Shown one piece after another: positions 60,585 through 64,000 of a stretch of 64,000 nt of DNA (the first letter of the stretch is position 1; each line of letters opens with the position of its first letter). Location of the stretch: positions 62,001 through 126,000 of the forward strand of contig NZ_JAFCJI010000004.1 in assembly GCF_018131105.1 (NCBI RefSeq). The letters run 5' to 3'. The notes beneath the pieces were generated by a model that saw nothing but the letters and a program-made list of their open reading frames with translations, was not told where the DNA came from and did no database searches. Both the position numbers and the translations under genes were made by a program. The DNA is from Bradyrhizobium manausense. Its GTDB lineage: Bacteria > Pseudomonadota > Alphaproteobacteria > Rhizobiales > Xanthobacteraceae.

Positions 60585-62920
60585 CGCTCGTCCGCCCCCT
60601 CCGGAAGTTCATCGCGACCGTCGGCGCTCCGTTCGCCGACGAAAGCCTGCGCGGCTATCTCGGCCGCGCGCTGTCGGTCACGGCCGTCCGGAACGTCGCT
60701 ACGCTGCTGAAGCTGGCGGATGCCACCAAGCCGAACGCGGTCGCGCTCGCAACCACGCTCACCGACGAAAGCGAGATCGAGCGCGTCGCGGCGCTGATCG
60801 GCTGCACGCCCGCGGACATCCGCGCGCGCACCTACGAGACGGGCGAAATCGCGCATTCCGGCTCCGAGTCCATCGATTTCTTCGGCACGCCGGTGCGGCT
60901 TCACTTCCGCGAAACCCGGTATCGCCGGGTGTCGCCGCGGGCGCTCGAGATCGCACAATATCATCGCGCGGTCTGGGAGCTCCGCCCCATCGCGTTCGAT
61001 CCGCAGACCCGCGAAAAGCTTCTCGGCATCTGCCCGGCTTGCGATCGCAAGCTCGGCTGGCTGCGCGCCGACGTGCCGACCTGGTGCGACAAGTGCGATC
61101 AGGACCTCCGCGACTTCCCGCAGCCGGTCTCGCCGGTGGAAGACGAGGAAGCCTATGCCTTCGTCGCCGGCCTGGTCGATCCGGATCCCGCCAAGAAGGA
61201 AGCCACGCGCCGCCTGCTGCCGGAGAACTGGAGCGCCTTCTCCAACGGCGACCTGTTCGAGACCGCCGTCGCACTGGCGAGCGGCCTTACGCTCGATCCC
61301 GCGCAGCAGGCCAAGGGCGCCCAGGGCCGCAGCCGCCGCAGCGAACAGTTCGAGGCCCTGACGCCGGAACTGCTCGCCCTTGCCGGCCGCGCCATCATCG
61401 GCGGCGACGCCGGATTCGCCGCGCTCGCGCAGCGCTACCGCGACGACATGGAAAGGCGTCCATTGCACTACGGCCGCCGCAAGGAGCTCGGTCCGCTCGC
61501 CTACATCACCTACGACAGACACATCGAGCCGGGCATCCGCGATCTGCTCGGCTCCCTGATCGACAGCAACATGCAGACCACGTGTCGGGACTATGCGCTG
61601 CGCAAGGGACCCGACGCTGACGAGGCGATGCTCGCGATCGACGCCTTGGCGAAGACCTTCGGCGTCCGCCGCTCGATCCTGCAGCGGCTCGCCGAGAGCG
61701 GGCTTGTCCAGGTGGCACGCGCGGATGAGGCGCTCCGATCGCCGGTGCGCATGGCCGCGCGGGACGTCGCGCCCCTGATCGAGCAGATGAAGAACGCCAT
61801 CGGCGAGAACGAGGCGGCGGGCATCCTTGGCCTGCCGCTCTCGGTGCTGCCGAGCCTCGCCGACCGTGGCCTGATCGAGCGCCTCGAAGGCGCCGTCCGC
61901 GGGCTCGTGCCCGGCTATTGCGGCTACACCAAGAGCTCGGTCGAAGCGCTCATGGCCAAGATCTGGTCGGCGGTCCTGCCGAGCCAGGGAAAATGCTGCT
62001 CGATCGCCGTCGCCGCCCGCTCGCTCGGCCCCGGCGAGACGCCATGGTCTGCCGTGATCTCCGCCATCGTCGCCGGCGACGTGACCATCCGCGACACCGG
62101 TGCGAAGCGCCGCAACGTCCGCTTCAGCCTCGCGGTCGAGGACACCGCCGCCTTCGTGGCCGGGGTGAACAAGCACCTGCGCGGAGCGGCGGCCCCGGCC
62201 CTGCCGCAGTGGATCGCCCAGTCGACCGCCGCGGAAATCCTTCAGGTCAACGTCGCCTTCCTCTCCCGCCTGGCCAACCTGCGCCCCGACCTGCTGCCGC
62301 AGCGGGGGCCCGGCTACACACCCTACCTGGCGAACGACGTGCAGGCCCTCGCCACCCAGTACATCTTCGTGCCCGAGATCGGACGGCGAGCCGACATGCA
62401 TCCGCGGCGGGTCGTTTCCTGGCTGCGCTCCGAGAATGTGCTCCCGGCGCTGTCGCTGCAGGAAAACCGGGATTTCGCGTACGACCGCTCCGCCGTCGAA
62501 CCGCTGCTCATGCAAGCGATTGGCGAGACCGCCGCGAAGAAGACCCTGCTGAACGATGCGCCCGAAACCGTCCGCACCAGGTTCATCGCCGCGGTCGCCG
62601 CCGGCGCCGGACCGAAGGCAACCGCGGCGGCGATGGGCCTGCCCTACCGAAAGGCCAAGCGCTGGTTCGAGGTCTGGCGCGAGACCGGTGCCGTGGCGGT
62701 CCGCAAGTTCGGAAAGGTGCCGAAGCTCGACGACCACGAAACCTTCCTCCGTCAGATCGTCGCCGAGCGGCCGACCATCAAGCTCGCGGAGATCGGCGCG
62801 GCTCTAGGCGAACGCGGAGTGAGCGCGAGCCCAACCGCGATCTGGAACGCGCTCGAGCGCTTCGAAATCCAAATTGCGGGCCGGCGCCGCCGGGACACGC
62901 CCGCAAGCCCCGCGGAGTAG
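60581..62920 (+). CDS. tniQ: TniQ/TnsD target selector with IS630-type DNA-binding C-terminus
   Basis: 779 residues. The N-terminal TniQ domain (PFADESLRGYLGRALSVTAV, about 16-130) continues into a zinc site CPAC-x14-CDKC (151-172) as in TniQ/TnsD. Residues about 220-640 contain repeated helix-turn-helix-like segments (LAKTFGVRRSILQRLAESGL; EAAGILGLPLSVLPSLADRG), as in long TnsD proteins that read an attachment site. Residues about 664-765 resemble the two helix-turn-helix units of IS630-family transposases (AAAMGLPYRKAKRWFEVWRE; AEIGAALGERGVSASPTAIW). Probably recognises the target, perhaps the tRNA-Ile2 gene at the island edge. Confidence 0.82.
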   Translation: MTLVRPLRKFIATVGAPFADESLRGYLGRALSVTAVRNVATLLKLADATKPNAVALATTLTDESEIERVAALIGCTPADIRARTYETGEIAHSGSESIDFFGTPVRLHFRETRYRRVSPRALEIAQYHRAVWELRPIAFDPQTREKLLGICPACDRKLGWLRADVPTWCDKCDQDLRDFPQPVSPVEDEEAYAFVAGLVDPDPAKKEATRRLLPENWSAFSNGDLFETAVALASGLTLDPAQQAKGAQGRSRRSEQFEALTPELLALAGRAIIGGDAGFAALAQRYRDDMERRPLHYGRRKELGPLAYITYDRHIEPGIRDLLGSLIDSNMQTTCRDYALRKGPDADEAMLAIDALAKTFGVRRSILQRLAESGLVQVARADEALRSPVRMAARDVAPLIEQMKNAIGENEAAGILGLPLSVLPSLADRGLIERLEGAVRGLVPGYCGYTKSSVEALMAKIWSAVLPSQGKCCSIAVAARSLGPGETPWSAVISAIVAGDVTIRDTGAKRRNVRFSLAVEDTAAFVAGVNKHLRGAAAPALPQWIAQSTAAEILQVNVAFLSRLANLRPDLLPQRGPGYTPYLANDVQALATQYIFVPEIGRRADMHPRRVVSWLRSENVLPALSLQENRDFAYDRSAVEPLLMQAIGETAAKKTLLNDAPETVRTRFIAAVAAGAGPKATAAAMGLPYRKAKRWFEVWRETGAVAVRKFGKVPKLDDHETFLRQIVAERPTIKLAEIGAALGERGVSASPTAIWNALERFEIQIAGRRRRDTPASPAE

Positions 62921-62948
62921 AATCAAACCCAAGGAAAGGACTCCCAGA

Positions 62949-63401
62949 ATGAAGTTCAACAAAGACATTTCCGCTGCACAGGTGACGCGAGAGAGACAGG
63001 CCTGGAGCGTCGAATGCGTGAAGCTCGATGTAGCAGGCAGAGCCCCGCACATGCTGCTGGCGATCGACGTTCATACGCGCCAGCCGCAGGTCAAGGTGAT
63101 GCGGTCCGCTGCCGCCAAAGACATCGCCTTTGCGCTAGATCGGCTTTTCGGACAGTCAGAACCGCCGCGGCAGATTTGGATCGACCATGGATTCGACCTC
63201 TCGGCGCTCAGACACTACTCCCTGCAGCACCGCGTGGAGGTCATTCACGTCCCGCCGTCCCTCCGGTGGAAGGCGCTGTCGGAACCGATCATCAGAGACC
63301 TCCACGCGGCCGTCTACCACTGGCATTTCTCGAGCCTCAATGAGCTCGATGCCGGCCTTCGAACTTGGTGTCGACGCTACGCTGTCGGACGGCGCCACTA
63401 A
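62949..63401 (+). CDS. Stand-alone IS3-like integrase domain, catalytic residues lost
   Basis: 150 residues, 28 bp after tniQ. The pattern W-S-V-E-C (19-23), LLAIDVHTRQPQV, PRQIWIDHGFDLSAL and HWHFSSLNELDAGLRTWCRR ending YAVGRRH follows the RNase H-fold integrase of IS3/IS481 transposases (W-x-x-D, IDxxTR, DNG-x-x, F-x-SL-x-EL...W...YN-x-RPH). The first Asp is Glu22, DNG is DHG, and the third acidic residue falls on Arg116. No helix-turn-helix precedes it. Probably a non-cutting helper of TniQ or TnsB, or a remnant; spacing in the operon favours a helper. Confidence 0.65.
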   Translation: MKFNKDISAAQVTRERQAWSVECVKLDVAGRAPHMLLAIDVHTRQPQVKVMRSAAAKDIAFALDRLFGQSEPPRQIWIDHGFDLSALRHYSLQHRVEVIHVPPSLRWKALSEPIIRDLHAAVYHWHFSSLNELDAGLRTWCRRYAVGRRH

Positions 63402-63599
63402 GCGGCCGAGGCGAGCCTCCCACCGTGATCCGTTCCCCGATTGAGACCGACCACGGAGAGAACTGCCGCAGCGTTGTGCACAGGCCCCTCGGAACAGGTG
63501 GACAAGCGTCAGCCCCGCCGAATGCGAATCCCTGACCCGTGCTAACCGCCCGGAACGAGCAGGCGGGCGGAAGGATTCGTCCAGGCAGGAGCGTTTTCG

Positions 63600-63866
63600 A
63601 TGCTGATGACGAAAGAACGACGGCCGGCGATCCGGACACTGCGCGGGTGGGCCATCTCGGTACTTCACGAGGCCGGCGCCATCCGCGAATGCGAGGAGCA
63701 CGGCTGGGCGCAGGACCGCGCCGACCCCCATGCCCGCGAGCGCGCATTCGAAACCGCCAGGCAGGATCCGCCACCCGGAGTTTCTCCGGACGAGGCCGTC
63801 GCGGAAGTCCGGCAGGTGCTGGATTCGATCGGAGACACCTGCCCCGACTGCCCGCCGGAAGCCTAG
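63600..63866 (+). CDS. Small hypothetical protein
   Basis: 88 residues (MLMTKERRPAIRTLRGWAIS...). A GGAG site is 11 nt before the ATG. Contains VLHEAGAIRECEEHGWAQDR and ends CPDCPPEA; similar short proteins, rich in Glu/Asp/Arg and of unknown function, are common in Bradyrhizobium and relatives. The 198-bp gap before it holds nothing I recognise. Confidence 0.65.
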   Translation: MLMTKERRPAIRTLRGWAISVLHEAGAIRECEEHGWAQDRADPHARERAFETARQDPPPGVSPDEAVAEVRQVLDSIGDTCPDCPPEA

Positions 63867-63897
63867 CCGCGGTAGCGCCTTTCTTCGACGTCCAACT

Positions 63898-64000
63898 TCA
63901 TGCCGCTTGCCGTCCCGGCAGGCTATCATGAAGCCGTTCCAGCAGCCGCTGCTCGCGCTCGATCCTGCTCAGATACAGTTCTCGCTCCTTCTCGGTCTTG
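63898..64000 (-). CDS. C-terminal end of a gene running in from the right edge
   Basis: 33 codons plus stop are visible on the minus strand: a charged helix (KTEKERELYLSRIEREQRLL then ERLHDSLPGRQAA). The even Glu/Arg/Leu pattern looks like a coding coiled coil; the rest lies outside the window, so no function can be given. Confidence 0.45.
   Translation of the reverse strand, partial: KTEKERELYLSRIEREQRLLERLHDSLPGRQAA

Larger units (their letters stand above)
35701..64000. mobile_element. Tn7-like transposon/genomic island, right end outside the window
   Basis: Left boundary: the sequence TGTGAGGCCAC at 35701, 15 bp after the tRNA-Ile2 gene, begins with the TGT of Tn7-type ends and is followed by three 19-bp direct repeats (35712-35774) placed like TnsB sites. 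Contents: Druantia-like defence genes (35.9-50.4 kb), an RHH-controlled operon with an AAA+/M41 protease (50.4-55.2 kb), and tnsA-tnsB-x-tnsC-tniQ-integrase-like (55.9-63.4 kb). No inverted copy of the end repeats is found before 64000, so the right end is not seen. An alternative is two nested or adjacent elements, since in Tn7 itself tnsA lies next to an end. Confidence 0.65.

Noticed and set aside
50435..64000. CRISPR array or Cas genes belonging to the Tn7-like element.
   Set aside because: No regularly spaced repeat-spacer array and no Cas-like protein was found; the right end outside the window remains unseen.

Overview
The window looks like the chromosome of a GC-rich alphaproteobacterium, most likely Bradyrhizobium or a close relative. 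This rests on gene content (pcaHG with a divergent LysR gene, a fused NAD-dependent formate dehydrogenase with its molybdenum-cofactor genes, tcuAB, orphan solute-binding proteins), on the intergenic palindromic repeats, and on an iron-control-type site. The species call is inference; no marker gene for it lies in the window.

Positions 1-35.3 kb are ordinary metabolic chromosome. From the left: protocatechuate dioxygenase pcaHG (pcaG runs off the edge) with a divergent LysR gene; pncB; a membrane diguanylate cyclase; a TetR gene with a two-site operator and a small divergent gene; a three-domain lysophospholipid transporter/acyltransferase/acyl-ACP ligase; a small lipase; tcuBA with a divergent GntR regulator; a beta-hydroxyacid dehydrogenase; ybaK. 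Next comes a long formate and molybdenum-cofactor block: fdsGB and fdsA, an oxalate/formate-type MFS carrier with a 40-residue partner, a TusA-like protein, moeA, mobB, fdhD, mobA, two further MoeA-like proteins (one fused to a PBP-like domain), a TupA-like oxyanion-binding protein and an HTH-PBP regulator. Together they import or exchange formate/oxalate, oxidise formate to CO2 with NAD+, and build and sulfurate the cofactor. Three unrelated orphan solute-binding proteins follow.

A tRNA-Ile2(CAU) gene at 35.6 kb marks the border of a genomic island that continues past the right edge. A TGT end-like sequence and three 19-bp direct repeats start 15 bp after the tRNA and look like the left end of a Tn7-like transposon. 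The first cargo (35.9-50.4 kb) is a Druantia type II-like anti-phage locus: an HNH nuclease with a PUA/EVE-like N-terminus, a cytosine-C5 methyltransferase, a large P-loop protein, a 289-residue protein, a 1,884-residue DUF1998 helicase, a PD-(D/E)XK nuclease and a Vsr endonuclease. The second block (50.4-55.2 kb) is an apparent operon behind a duplicated palindromic operator and a divergent RHH regulator. It encodes two zinc-binding small proteins, a metallophosphoesterase, a TnsA-like protein lacking catalytic residues and a soluble FtsH-like AAA+/M41 protease.

The third block (55.9-63.4 kb) is the transposition operon: tnsA, tnsB, a small basic protein that copies part of the TnsB tail, a TnsC with a non-canonical P-loop, a TniQ/TnsD protein with an IS630-type DNA-binding domain at its C-terminus, and a stand-alone IS3-like integrase domain without its acidic triad. 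This modified Tn7-like machine, carrying catalytically dead or partial copies of its own parts, is the most unusual thing in the window. All homology statements come from reading motifs by eye; no database search was run.
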